Below are positions 1 to 10,720 of a stretch of 64,000 nucleotides of DNA, one piece after another (position 1 is the first letter of the stretch; the number at the start of each line of letters is the position of its first letter). The DNA is from Phascolomyces articulosus. Lineage: Eukaryota; Mucoromycota; Mucoromycetes; Mucorales; Lichtheimiaceae. The stretch is from contig JAIXMP010000009.1 in the NCBI GenBank assembly GCA_025677815.1, positions 806,001 to 870,000 on the forward strand, written 5' to 3'. The position numbers and the translations under genes are program-made. Under the pieces are notes generated by a model that saw only the letters and a program-made list of their open reading frames with translations, was not told the DNA's origin and did not search any database.

Positions 1-532
1 ATTGGTGTGCACACAGTCCATAATTCAAATGAGCTGTCGCTAGGAGTCTATTCACCGCCTTAGTACGTATTTTTAGTTTTACAACGCAATATTGATATAA
101 TTCTTGGGTACATACAAGCATGATGTTGGCATATCGATGGGTAATAAACATCAGATGTTCGTGTGCTTCTGCGCCATTGAACTCTTTGTTGTAACCAGTT
201 TATGGGGCTCATCTCACATGATGAATGTCATTACAGTTTCTGTATGTAATTCTTGATCATGATACATGAAAGCAAACTGTACAAGTAGTATCTATAAAAT
301 TGTTGTTCAAGTAAGGACAAATTATTGTCATTATATTGGACTGAAGGTGCTTATATAGAGCAGTATTATCTTTGTTCCGTTTATTACGCAATGACAGCGA
401 GACAAAATATTAGGAAACCTCATAAAGTTTTGATATTATATTGAGAAAAAGAAAAGAATGACATATATTTCGATGGTAATGTACCTTTGTGAGTCGAGCG
501 AGATCAATTCTTATACGTAGCTGATGGAAATT
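1..532. other. AT-rich sequence, no gene seen
   Basis: No open frame with coding character and no RNA gene was recognised. It leads directly into an F-box fragment, so it may hold further unrecognisable remains of the same family. Confidence 0.4.
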
Positions 533-607
533 GATACATTGTCAATAGAGTTACTTGATCCAATCACGAGCAAAATCCACCTTGAAACAATAGCAACAGA
601 ATTGTAG
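533..607 (+). pseudogene. F-box fragment of a TPR/F-box gene
   Basis: The plus-strand reading contains SIELLDPITSKIHLETIATE and then a TAG stop. This matches the F-box core of the gene at 6346-7308 (LPIELLDPIMAHLDCETIAE) almost residue for residue. Only about 25 codons are recognisable, without TPR or LRR parts and without a start. It is therefore a relic of a duplicated F-box gene and not a functional gene. The fragment lies opposite in strand to the LRR relic at 931-1382, so the two either come from different copies or were rearranged. Confidence 0.65.
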
Positions 608-930
608 CGAGAAACTATTATCACGTATTACCACTACGTATGATTGACAAGTTTTTATTTTTCTCAATAATATGCAACCATTTTTATATTATTTTATTCA
701 ATTAGAACATGGTTCAAAATATCATCATCAATGAGTGTTTCCATTGAAAAATAAAGGCAATAGGTTTATTGTATTATATAGATAAAGCTTACTTAATACA
801 TCATACAAGGCCAGAACAATAAAATAGACACACGTAGCCATAGAGAAAAGTTCATTATTTTACGAGAGTCTAACAATTGTCAACTTTTTTCGTGGCAATT
901 GAAGACGAACAGGAGATGGAGAATCTGGTG

Positions 931-1382
931 TCAATATGACACATTCCACCATAATACAACATGTCGCAAACTACTGCCTGTCCCTATTGTACGTAAATCA
1001 TGTTCGGTAAACGACATATCCATGACCAATTTCACCTCTTCAAGCTTCGGTATGTAATGGATTTGCAAGTGCCTTTGCAATTTGTTGTATCTCTGCCGTA
1101 CTTGTAGCAATATTGGATTTTTTTCATCCCTGATAAGGCAAATAAGGCAAACTCTTCATAGTAGCAAAGGTATCATGAATCGTGCCATTGATGGTAGATG
1201 GTAAAGATGAGTTTAAGAGTGTGATTGAGTTAAATTTCATATGTTTACTATTATTATTGCGTGGATGACGATGGTGGTAAGAACATAATGAGTGGGACCT
1301 CATATTCCCATCTAATTCCATTTAATATGTCTCTGGAAAGATGTTGCAGCTTAGCTGCTTCATGAAAGAACTCGTCAGGGAT
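931..1382 (-). pseudogene. Decayed LRR part of a TPR-F-box-LRR gene
   Basis: Read on the minus strand in three successive frames, this segment follows the C-terminal LRR region of the gene at 10721-12971. The first block holds DEFFHEAAKLQHLS (intact gene: ADFFYEAAKLENLS). The second holds LPSTINGTIHDTFATMKSL (intact: MSPTILDTFGTMENL). The third holds KLEEVKLVMDMSFTEHDLRT (intact: KLKEVDLLMNISFSEYDLRT), continuing to LRHVVLW (intact: LKRVRLW). Frameshifts and stops separate the blocks, so no full protein can be made. The order and spacing of the blocks is conserved, which shows ordinary decay of a once complete paralogue. Confidence 0.75.
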
Positions 1383-3705
1383 AGGCGTTTGTATCCATTT
1401 CAACATAAGAAAAACAAGTTACGAGTTCTATTTTATGAGAAAAACGAATATTTGGTATAGTGTACCAAATGTTGCTGACAAATGTTTTACTATTAGCGCG
1501 CCACCAAAAAACAACATTAGCTTGGCCATTTCTTATATATATACTACTAATAATGATGGTACCCCACCCAGGAACCAATTATAAATGAGGGCGATAGCAC
1601 AGTATTAATTTAAAATGATTTCAAAAGGAGAGAAAAGAAAAGAAGAAAAAGAGTAGGAAATTTGGGGGTGTGAAGCCAATCTCAAAAAGAAAAAGAAAAA
1701 AGCTTTATTTCTTGTCAACCATAACACCAGATGATACACAATTTCTATTTTTTGAAGACCGACATATCTTAAATTATTATTCTTATTTATGAAAATTGTA
1801 TGCTGTACTTCTCCATACTCTTCTTTATACACAAGAAAGGCCGAAACTTATCCAGAACTACCTGTTCAATTTACTCCCTATTCGTGCAGGTAAAACACAA
1901 TTTTAGTTTACCTCCATGTACGTATATCACGCTGGTGTCAAACAACCTGTATTGGCCATGTTCAATATTTCCCTTTTCCTGGTAAACGTAATTTCCTCAC
2001 TTGGCAGATATCTCTGTTATAATATCACATGACGATAACGTATTTTTTTTTATCACCACCCAGTAATTTGGTTCATCTATTATGTATTTCAAAGACACAT
2101 GTCCCACAAATTGAAATAGGTATCGGCCTGGTGATACCTGCAATCAATGATAACACATGATAGGTTCATTTTATTTCAACCATGTTTTGTTTGTTTGCGT
2201 AGCTGCCAACGCTATATGCTGGGCCAAGTACAAATAAGATAATGAAAAACAGATGGACCGGTTTATAAAATATATTCCATGTGATCATGAAGCATCAGTA
2301 ATATAATCGATTCAGCCATCTACAAGAAAAAAGGAGGTGGGATGCTCAAAATTTTGGGTATATCCCATTTAAGTTACTTCGATCAAATTGAGCTTATGGG
2401 ATTACATATTTGTGTAAAACAATAATACAAGGATTTTTTTATCGATCTTCTAGAACATACTTTATATTGTATAAATATTCATATTTTGTTACTTAATTTA
2501 TATAAAATGGGTAACATAATTCCAGCTTAAAAACGAACGAGATAAATGAGTGACATCAGGTTATTAGTAGGAATCAATGTTTTAATGATGATAATCATTT
2601 TATACATAATGTCATTCAGGGCAACTTATTTTTATTATTGTCGTTGCTATATTATTTATCATACTTTATGTGGACTTGGTTGGTATTATATAATATTATG
2701 ATTAATGAATTCGTGGTACTCTCTTATAAACTAGGAATGTTTTTTTATGGGATCATTATTATAATGATTCACCCATGGTATGGTGTATCATGAGCATTAT
2801 GTTGATGTTTTATTTTTATAATTTTGGTGGCGCACGGTGCATCGTGATACAACATAATAAACTCCTTATTTGGTTATGGGCTTGGGTTTGTATCAATTGT
2901 GTACAATAAATTTATGGCGTGTTTTGCGTTTGTCATTTAAAATATAGGATACTATTCTGGAAAGTAATATTTTGGATTATATACCTTTATTATTATTTTT
3001 TTAAAAATAAAATGTTTTTATCGATAGTATAAAAAACCGATACATTTTATGTATCGACGTCATTTCTGCCCCGTCAAAATACCTCATTTTCAGTACGTAA
3101 GAGTGGGCATTTTCTTTACAAAAAAGGATATAACACTGTATGGAACATATATCATATGAAACTATACTCTAGAAAATGGATGCCTATAGGGATGCTATAT
3201 TATACAACTACTAATAATAACATCTTATAGTTCGCAGCATCCTGTCACTTTTTTTAAGGAGGTTTATAATACGTAGTAAACATTTACTACCACTTCGACA
3301 TTCTTGAATAAAAAGTCCTTCCATATGATCTCGCTATACCTAAATAAGTACAATCGATCATGTGCATAGTGACCACTTCTGGTTAATACGTTATTGGGTA
3401 TAAAAATCGATACAGTTTCTTCAACCTCACATTTTAACCTCTTTCTCCTTTTTATTATATTAATTTTGATATCGATTGTGATGTACTTTTTTAAAAAATA
3501 TTGTTTTCAAATACATTATATATAATATATACATTGTAAACCAGCTCTAGGAAACACTGTTGTAATAACAAGGTAATTTATAACCAAAGTATAATATTTC
3601 ATTACTTTGTTGTTGCTGTTTTTTTTTTTTTTGGTTTAAAATAATAACCGTCTTCTTCCTTCCCCCTAAAAATATACAAACAAACCAAAAGGAATTATTA
3701 TATAT
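1383..3705. other. AT-rich intergenic region
   Basis: Long AT-rich stretch with only short chance frames. The last ~200 bases before the HET gene hold a poly-T run and a TATATATA stretch just before the start codon, probably part of that gene's promoter and leader. No RNA gene was recognised. Confidence 0.4.
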
Positions 3706-5496
3706 ATGTACATTACATATTGTCGCAACCAAAGAGCATTAAATGTAGTAGATCCTACACAGCACCGACTTAACGCTACTTCAGGAGATTTTCGGCCTAG
3801 ATACCTAATTCGTGTTTCAGACTGGAAAAAAGTGTCGGGCAAAGAGGCAATAAATGGATATTGTGCTCTCTCTTACTGTTGGAAACAATCCGGAGAAATT
3901 ATACACCAAGGAAACGGGAAATACGAATGTATTGACAAAGGCAAACACTGTATCGTTGATGGATATGATATTGGCGACAATGGATTTATTACAAAAATTA
4001 AGCGTTTCCTTATGATCAACGATGAAAAAGATTCAGTAAACATGGTATCGACAGAGGAAGCAGATGATGAATCTATTCCACAGTTTACGCCATCTGCCAA
4101 TACCAAAGCTACAATAAGGCATGTGACCTTTGAGGAACTCATTCAGCAGCTATGCAAGGATTTCCAAATTGAGTATTTGTGGGTCGACAAATTATGTATC
4201 GATCAGGCAGACAGCAACACCAAACAAGAAGAAATTAAGCGAATGCACCGCATTTACGGTGACGCTTCCTATACTGTGGCAATAGTACCTGAAATTCACG
4301 TCCACGACCCAGAAGATTTTGATATAATCGACCCATTGTCCGATGATACACAAGCAAATGTAAATGCTTCAGCCGACAGAGCTAAATCTCTTTGGTGGAA
4401 ACGTAGTTGGACATTAGAAGAAACAATGGTCTCAAAACGTATTTTGGTCGTTGGGACAGATACTCATTTATGGCAACATAGTTTTTATACATGTAACATA
4501 CCAACCACCGTTGATGCTTTTTCAGTAAGACTGCTTGATTTTGCTAACCAACCACAAGGAGGAGGAAGTGTCAATCAAGCATTACGTGAAGCTCATTTTC
4601 GAACAAGTTCATGGGAACATGACAAGATATTTTCCTTGGCCAATATTTTCCATGAAATGTTTAAAAATATGAAAATCAGCTATAAAACGGACGTCAAAAC
4701 AATTTTTGATCAATTTTATCAGACGGTTGCAACAAATGACTTGTCTATTCTTTGTTTTGGATCAAACCTCGAATTGGATGGTTCGGAACGTCGAGCGAAT
4801 ACAATGAGAAATCATCAATTACCTTCTTGGACCGGTGTCAACGGAGCTCATATTTTTCAGCGAGTTACCACAACAACTTCATGGCTTCATTCACCTCATA
4901 TTATCTGTAACAATATGCTTCTACATATATCAACAAAATATTACAAGACGTTATCTATTATACCATACGCTTTGGGTTGTTTTTCATCGCTATCTGATGA
5001 TAAGCAACAGGCTAATACGTATAGGAGGCGTCGAGAATCGACACGTCCATATATGATACAAGTGGAAGAAGACACTGCATTAATAGATTGGTCAATAAAA
5101 TTGCACGCGATCTTACGTTGTCATGCTACTCATTATTATCAGCCACTAAATTTATCCATCATGCAAGCAAGACCGCTCTCGTTGACTGAGGATTGTGAAG
5201 AATGCATCATTTTACCAATTTTGCTCAAATCTGATACTTTGTCCGTAAAGGAGGTACAGAAATCACCAACACTAGTACTTCATGATGGTTTTACCCATTT
5301 ATATTACCTTCCTGTCTTCAAGAAATATAGGACAGGTACCAACATTACAGAAGAACAATATAAAGCTATAGGTATCTATGTCCTTGGTAATGTGGAGGAT
5401 CTGAACCTTGATTCAGATGATCCAGATACAATTTTGTCTACAGTTTTTGATCGCAATGCTGCTCAAAATGAAGTAAAAGAATTTATTATTCAATAG
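3706..5496 (+). CDS. HET-domain protein, intact copy
   Basis: A single uninterrupted frame of 596 residues. The N-terminal third has the hallmarks of the heterokaryon incompatibility (HET) domain: YCALSYCW at residues 52-59, YLWVDKLCIDQ at about 157-167, MHRIYGDASYTVAIV at 180-194 and SWTLEE at 234-239. In ascomycetes HET domains act in non-self recognition and cell death. In this lineage the role is unknown, so only the domain is called. The C-terminal half (about 300-596) contains no domain I recognise but is conserved in the broken paralogue at 27959-29729. The start was chosen because both copies begin with the same codons (MYITYC). No signal peptide or membrane segment is evident. The gene is intronless, unlike most neighbours. 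Confidence 0.85.
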   Translation: MYITYCRNQRALNVVDPTQHRLNATSGDFRPRYLIRVSDWKKVSGKEAINGYCALSYCWKQSGEIIHQGNGKYECIDKGKHCIVDGYDIGDNGFITKIKRFLMINDEKDSVNMVSTEEADDESIPQFTPSANTKATIRHVTFEELIQQLCKDFQIEYLWVDKLCIDQADSNTKQEEIKRMHRIYGDASYTVAIVPEIHVHDPEDFDIIDPLSDDTQANVNASADRAKSLWWKRSWTLEETMVSKRILVVGTDTHLWQHSFYTCNIPTTVDAFSVRLLDFANQPQGGGSVNQALREAHFRTSSWEHDKIFSLANIFHEMFKNMKISYKTDVKTIFDQFYQTVATNDLSILCFGSNLELDGSERRANTMRNHQLPSWTGVNGAHIFQRVTTTTSWLHSPHIICNNMLLHISTKYYKTLSIIPYALGCFSSLSDDKQQANTYRRRRESTRPYMIQVEEDTALIDWSIKLHAILRCHATHYYQPLNLSIMQARPLSLTEDCEECIILPILLKSDTLSVKEVQKSPTLVLHDGFTHLYYLPVFKKYRTGTNITEEQYKAIGIYVLGNVEDLNLDSDDPDTILSTVFDRNAAQNEVKEFIIQ

Positions 5497-6345
5497 AAGT
5501 TATATGTAAATCCAAACAATCAATAAATGTATATAAACGTTATTTTTTCATATGTATGAAAAAATTAACAAATAAACTTATAATAATATCTACCATAAGG
5601 AAATAATTGGAACTATCGACATTTATTTACCAGGGAAAATATTTAAACAGCAGGGGTTTACAGTATGCTGTTATGGGTGTATATAATAAGGTGTATAATG
5701 TGAGAAAATATTCAAGCAAGCTTACAAGTGAAAACCATTTATATCTAAAATTTTGGAAGAGTAATAGACTTTGTCATAGAAAATATAGACAATCAACCTA
5801 ATCCTCAGGTATTCTAATTAGTCTACGCGCAATGTATTTTCTCTATTTCTTGCCGCTATGATTGCTTTCGTATAAAGTTTTTGATATGCTGTAATAAGCA
5901 TACAATATAAACACTTTTTTTTTTTTTTTGCTTTATAGTAGAAACTGGCAGTGAAAAGAAAACACCATGGCTCTATTGAATTTTTTAGTAAAAAAAAATA
6001 GCTCCGTATAGAGTATATACCACTTATCAAATATTGTGGTGATAACTGGCTCCATGATTTCTATAATTATACGACCATTTTGTTGGTAATGATATTCTCT
6101 TCATTATGCGATAGTATCATGAAGACAAAGAATGACAAATATTAATTTGTGCTAAATGTAAAGATAACGGGCAAGAAACGAATTATGACACATGCTTTGA
6201 TGATAAAAAAAGGAATTAAAAAAATTATGAATGTATGGAATGCAGTGCGTATAAAGAGAAGATATATATATTTAGAAGAGGAGAGAGAGAGAAAAAAAAA
6301 AGATGAGAGAGAGAGAAAGAGAGAGGAAGAAGACGATTGATTATA
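5497..6345. other. Intergenic, convergent gene ends
   Basis: Lies between the 3' ends of the HET gene and the minus-strand TPR/F-box gene. It holds poly-T and GA-rich simple sequence (about 6280-6335) and AATAAA-like motifs downstream of the HET stop. No gene is seen. Confidence 0.4.
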
Positions 6346-7308
6346 TTAATGTTGTTGCTTCTGACGAAGAGGAAGGCGGCAAGACACACGATCACCACCA
6401 GATTCTTGGCTGTACCTACTATGAATTTCATAGTATCTTGCTTTCACAGCTGTATCCTTACGGCCAAGTCTGGCAGCGATACTCCCGAAATCGAGTTTTA
6501 ATTGTTGGCGGTAATAAACCACCGCATCCTCGTGGGCAGGTAACCAACGTGAATTATGGTTGACCAAAGGGTCAAACCAAACCTGTATAATAAGAAAAAA
6601 ACCGGTTTGAAGAGTTAAGTTAGTATACTGTACTTTTTTTTGATCATTAACATTGAATCTATTATAATTTTTTACCTGCGCACGCCGAAAGATCGCCAAC
6701 TTTATTTGACAAGTTTTGACACTTGTCAATTTTTTCTTCCACGCTTTGGAAACTACCACAGACTCTGCTATGGTTTCACAGTCGAGGTGGGCCATAATGG
6801 GATCAAGTAACTCAATTGGCAGTTGAGCTACAAAGTCCACTTTATGACCGATGTATTTCTCGGCAGTCACCTTGCCATCTAGGAGCAACCTGTACTCGGG
6901 GTGACTCGTTGAGACAGCCTTCAATCCTTTGGAGTAAACTTCCAAAGCCCGCCGTTGTAAACCTTGATTAGCGTAACGCCGACCAGCCACAAGATATCCC
7001 GCTGGGTCCCTGGGAGCAAAGGCCACCATCGCCTTTGCTTCTTCCAATTCTTCTTCATATCGCCCCTTTTCCCCCAAAGACGTGGAGGTCAACTTGTAAA
7101 CCCGAACCATCCAATTTAAAATTTCTTGCTTGAGCACCGATCCTTGCTCAATTGCAAGATTGACATGCCCATAGTGTAAATTGGATTCGGCAACCAAGAT
7201 TGCTTGTTCGAATGTCAATGGCGGTGGCTCCAACTTGGGCGTGGCATCGAAGGTGAGGGTGGTAGAGATTGTTGAGGAGGTGGTGGATTGCTCAGAAAGT
7301 TTTGACAT
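6346..7308 (-). CDS. TPR-F-box protein with Myb/SANT-like C-terminus
   Basis: Two exons (7308-6676 and 6582-6346) encode 289 residues. The intron (6675-6583) has GT/AG ends and a TACTAAC branch site, is 93 bases long and has no in-frame stop, so its retention would give a 320-residue form. Residues about 32-150 are TPR-like helices, and 157-195 form the F-box (FVAQLPIELLDPIMAHL). Here the long LRR tail of the paralogue at 10721-12971 is absent. It is replaced by a helix-turn-helix resembling Myb/SANT (residues about 223-263: W..AHEDAVVYY, FGSIAARLGRKDTAVKARY). F-box proteins bind Skp1 to bring substrates to SCF ubiquitin ligases, so a DNA- or histone-binding tail would imply a chromatin target. 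That is inference. Chimera formation by rearrangement is the likely origin. Confidence 0.75.
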   Translation of the reverse strand: MSKLSEQSTTSSTISTTLTFDATPKLEPPPLTFEQAILVAESNLHYGHVNLAIEQGSVLKQEILNWMVRVYKLTSTSLGEKGRYEEELEEAKAMVAFAPRDPAGYLVAGRRYANQGLQRRALEVYSKGLKAVSTSHPEYRLLLDGKVTAEKYIGHKVDFVAQLPIELLDPIMAHLDCETIAESVVVSKAWKKKLTSVKTCQIKLAIFRRAQVKNYNRFNVNDQKKVQYTNLTLQTGFFLIIQVWFDPLVNHNSRWLPAHEDAVVYYRQQLKLDFGSIAARLGRKDTAVKARYYEIHSRYSQESGGDRVSCRLPLRQKQQH

Positions 7309-9507
7309 ATTGTTTTGTTATATAAAAAAAAGTTTGGTGGTAAAGTGTTAAGTATATAAACAAGTGAAATGATGAACCAGAGTTTCCACTTCTATCGTAT
7401 TTTTAGTAACTAGTCGGAATAGTTCCGGATTTAATGGTTTCAGGAACCTTATTTTTTATGGTTTCAATCCTACCTTTACTAGTGTTTAGTTATCTCCAAG
7501 ATATATATACTTTCTATCTGTATAAACTTTATAAAAAGGAACCTATTCATCAAACAACTTTTTTTAAGCATTGGTTACTATAACAACAAGGTCCTCGAAT
7601 GGTTCACTTTTTTTCTTGACGGTGGGATCTATGTAGTACATAAAGTGCTAGGTTGACCTTTTTCATATATGATATACATTATGTGAAGATAAACATATCT
7701 TGTACGCAATCCAATAAATATATAAAATAATCCATCTTTTTATGTATATGTAGTTACTTGAGAAATAATAATTATATATCCCCGGTCAATAAATTTATAT
7801 TTGCCAGTAATATACAATTATCTTCGAGGTCTCATGTCAATAGAACTGATCTCTCTCTCTCTTTCTCATGGCCTTCTACATCATCATATTTCAGAAAAAA
7901 CTCTATTTCAATGAATTCTATTACAACTTCAACAATAAAGCGACCCTTCATCCAATCCAATTCAACTCAAATAACATGAAAAAATACCAAACAAAGCTCT
8001 ATTTGACATACTGTACCAAAAAACAACTGTTTTTTTTACCCTTAATCTCCAACTAAATTTTTATTTTCAGCTCATTTATTATGTATATTCTCCCTAATGG
8101 ATTGTGTCTTTATGGAGACTAATGTATTCAATATTAAAAAAAAAATTCAAAGCTAAGTAGTAAAATATGCCAAAGAAACAAGCAACAAGGTAACGCCTTG
8201 ACAAATTATTACTTTGCTTGAACATATGATGTACCAAGCAAACAAATGATCCACACGTTGTACATATATATAGGTGTTTAGGTTAAGCCGTATGGTAATG
8301 TTGGTTTAAAACAAAAAATTGAAATAATTTGATTTTTGATTCGATATAATTTTGTATACGTAATGCAATTTTTATATGAGCTGGCCAAAAAATAGTTGTT
8401 GTTACAACCAAAGTTAAACCGGTGCTGACTATGGAAAAGAAACTTGTTCATTCGGGTAATTTCAATAAAACTGGTCCAAACAGATATTTCACTGAAATTA
8501 CCAAAATGAACAAGATTTAACAAGTTTCTTTCCCGTAGTGATGATGAAATAGCTGGCTATAAATAACAAGAGAATAAGCGAATATATCTACGTACCAATA
8601 TTGACTATACAATGGTTCCTCATTACAACAATAATACGAACCCTTTACTTTAAAAAGATCAGATAGTATACAGGCCGACATAAAAATTTATATATAATGA
8701 AAACAAAGAAATTTGCCTTATGGTATTCTATCACATAATAAGTGTTATGCTAGTCTCTCCTCAACCTATAAGTAGTATCATATATAAAAAGAAAACAAAT
8801 TATCTTTGTACAGTACAATGAGATACGCAATGAAGAAAATTATGAGGAAAGGAATTGATTTTAATATATTAAATAACAATATGTGGTTATGATGGAGAGG
8901 GAGACATAAAAAAAATGAAAAAAATAAACAAAGAAGGTTAATATATGTATGTATAAACATGTACATGTGTGATGTGTATAAATATCCAAAGAGTTTTTAA
9001 AGAGAGAATATGATTATTGAAATGGATTTCGACAAGGCACGACACAACGAGGACCTTAGGTATGTTCATTTTATTCATTTTGAAAAATTCTATATCTTTA
9101 TGTAACGGATGTTTCTAATATACCAAGCCTAAGGGTAATTTGGCTATCTTGGATACCTTGTCTCTTGAAATAAAAATCCCATATTCTTGAGAAAGTGACC
9201 ATGTTCTGCCAAAATTTGACAGTGGACTAGGGAGGGAGCTAAGAATATATAACATAGACAAGCAATTTAATGACTTTTTTGTTAATAAAAACCGTATCCT
9301 TATTTTTTTTTTACCTGGGGTTTTTGGTATAAATCAATCCTTGTTTTGCAAGAGGGATCTTGGTTCAGTTTACGATCCCACAAGTGCAAAACTAAATACA
9401 TTCTGCCATAAAATTTGGGGCAACCCATCCATCATAATAGAACTGATCAATTCTCCTTGAAGCCTGGTCACAAAATCGAAGCCATGCTGGAGTAATTCAT
9501 ACTCCAG
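7309..9507. other. Intergenic region with a duplicated promoter segment
   Basis: The part at about 7400-7600, upstream of the minus-strand F-box gene, resembles the DNA beside the TPR relic at 9508-9880 (about 9930-10090). Shared elements are a TATAAAA-like box, an ACCTATT motif and ATTGGTT(A/G)CTA in the same order. The rest is AT-rich with no recognisable gene. A 246-base minus-strand frame near 8278-8523 lacks an ATG start and resembles nothing known to me. Confidence 0.4.
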
Positions 9508-9880
9508 ATGGCTCATTGGTATTTCTTTCAGTCCTTTACTGAAGACACTTTGAGCACGAACTCGTCGACATGTCGTTTATCTTCCAGAAGGTATCTGGTG
9601 AGGTCATATGGGGCGAAGTCATTATTAAATTTAGGTCTTCCAATTCTTTTTCAAACTGACCCTTCTGATCCAACGAAGGTATTCTTCATTTCAACACCTA
9701 AACTGCTCGTTTTTGTATTTCTTCCAGAAGTATGGAATGCTGGTGGATTGCCTGGTCATTATAACCATTTTCAAAATGCAATCCTGTAATTTGAATTACC
9801 ATGTCAAGTGGAAATGCGGCGACATCCGGCTTTATGATGCTGTTAAAAGTTATGGTGGAACGCGGAGGTGAGGATGGGTC
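9508..9880 (-). pseudogene. TPR fragment of a TPR/F-box gene
   Basis: The minus strand encodes HFENGYNDQAIHQHSILLEE, then after an in-frame TAG KGQFEKELEDLNLIMTSPH. This parallels FSNGHFDKVIDQSSLLLYE and RYYDRELEDAQTMISIAPHH of the intact gene at 10721-12971. Stops and a frameshift prevent a product and no F-box follows. The flanking DNA on the 5' side is similar to that of the gene at 6346-7308, so promoter and coding region were duplicated together before this copy decayed. Confidence 0.65.
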
Positions 9881-10720
9881 GGGTTTGATTACAGTATCTT
9901 TTGTAAATTACTGCGTTGATTTTTAATCTCATCTTTCTGTTGCTAGTTCCTTCTACACAGTTTACTTTTCATCTATATTAACTTGATAAAAGCGACCTAT
10001 TTATTGTATAACTTCTCTAATCATTGGTTGCTACAGCGGCAGTATCAAAGAAAGATTTATTCGTTGAATATGGAGCCTATAATTTGGTAATGTTATTATA
10101 ATGATGGAGATAGAAATAACAAGATAATAATTTTAAATTTTGTTAATCCTTTTATCATTTTCATAGCCATCACACATACACCTCCTGTAGTACGATCTAC
10201 AATGATGTATTGTTTTTATTCATATTATTATATCGAAAAATCGATCGCATTGTATAAATTAACTCCCCCTTTTTTTCACGTATAAAATGCTTAGAGGGAA
10301 TTTTAAAGCTATTTTTAACTATATTTCCTGCGTTTTATATAAGCTGCGAACATTGTATATCACCATAATAAGCCCATGATCGAAACGACAAAAATAAATA
10401 AAGAAGGCTAATATACGCCATGTAAGAGTTAGGTTTTCTTTTTTTGGATGGGAAAAAGTGTCTAAATTTATGCTTCGAAAGTTTTGTTGTGACAGATATT
10501 TATGTACAACCCGAGCGAATCTGCTTTTGGCTCTTTGTAACAACTGAGTAAACATATGCATCAGACTACCAGATCTGTATAAATAGTGTTTATAGTGCCA
10601 CATACACAGCCTCTCTCAATTTAATACTTTGCCATTTTTATTGGACCCCTTTTTTTCTTTCTTTTTTCAAGTTTCTGCATTTTTATACGTATTTAACAAG
10701 CTTTCATTATTATTACTTTA
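9881..10720. other. Intergenic, promoter side of the F-box/LRR gene
   Basis: Holds the decayed duplicate promoter (about 9930-10090) and then the presumed promoter of the F-box/LRR gene. Before its ATG lies a pyrimidine-rich stretch (10640-10670). No further gene was found. Confidence 0.35.
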
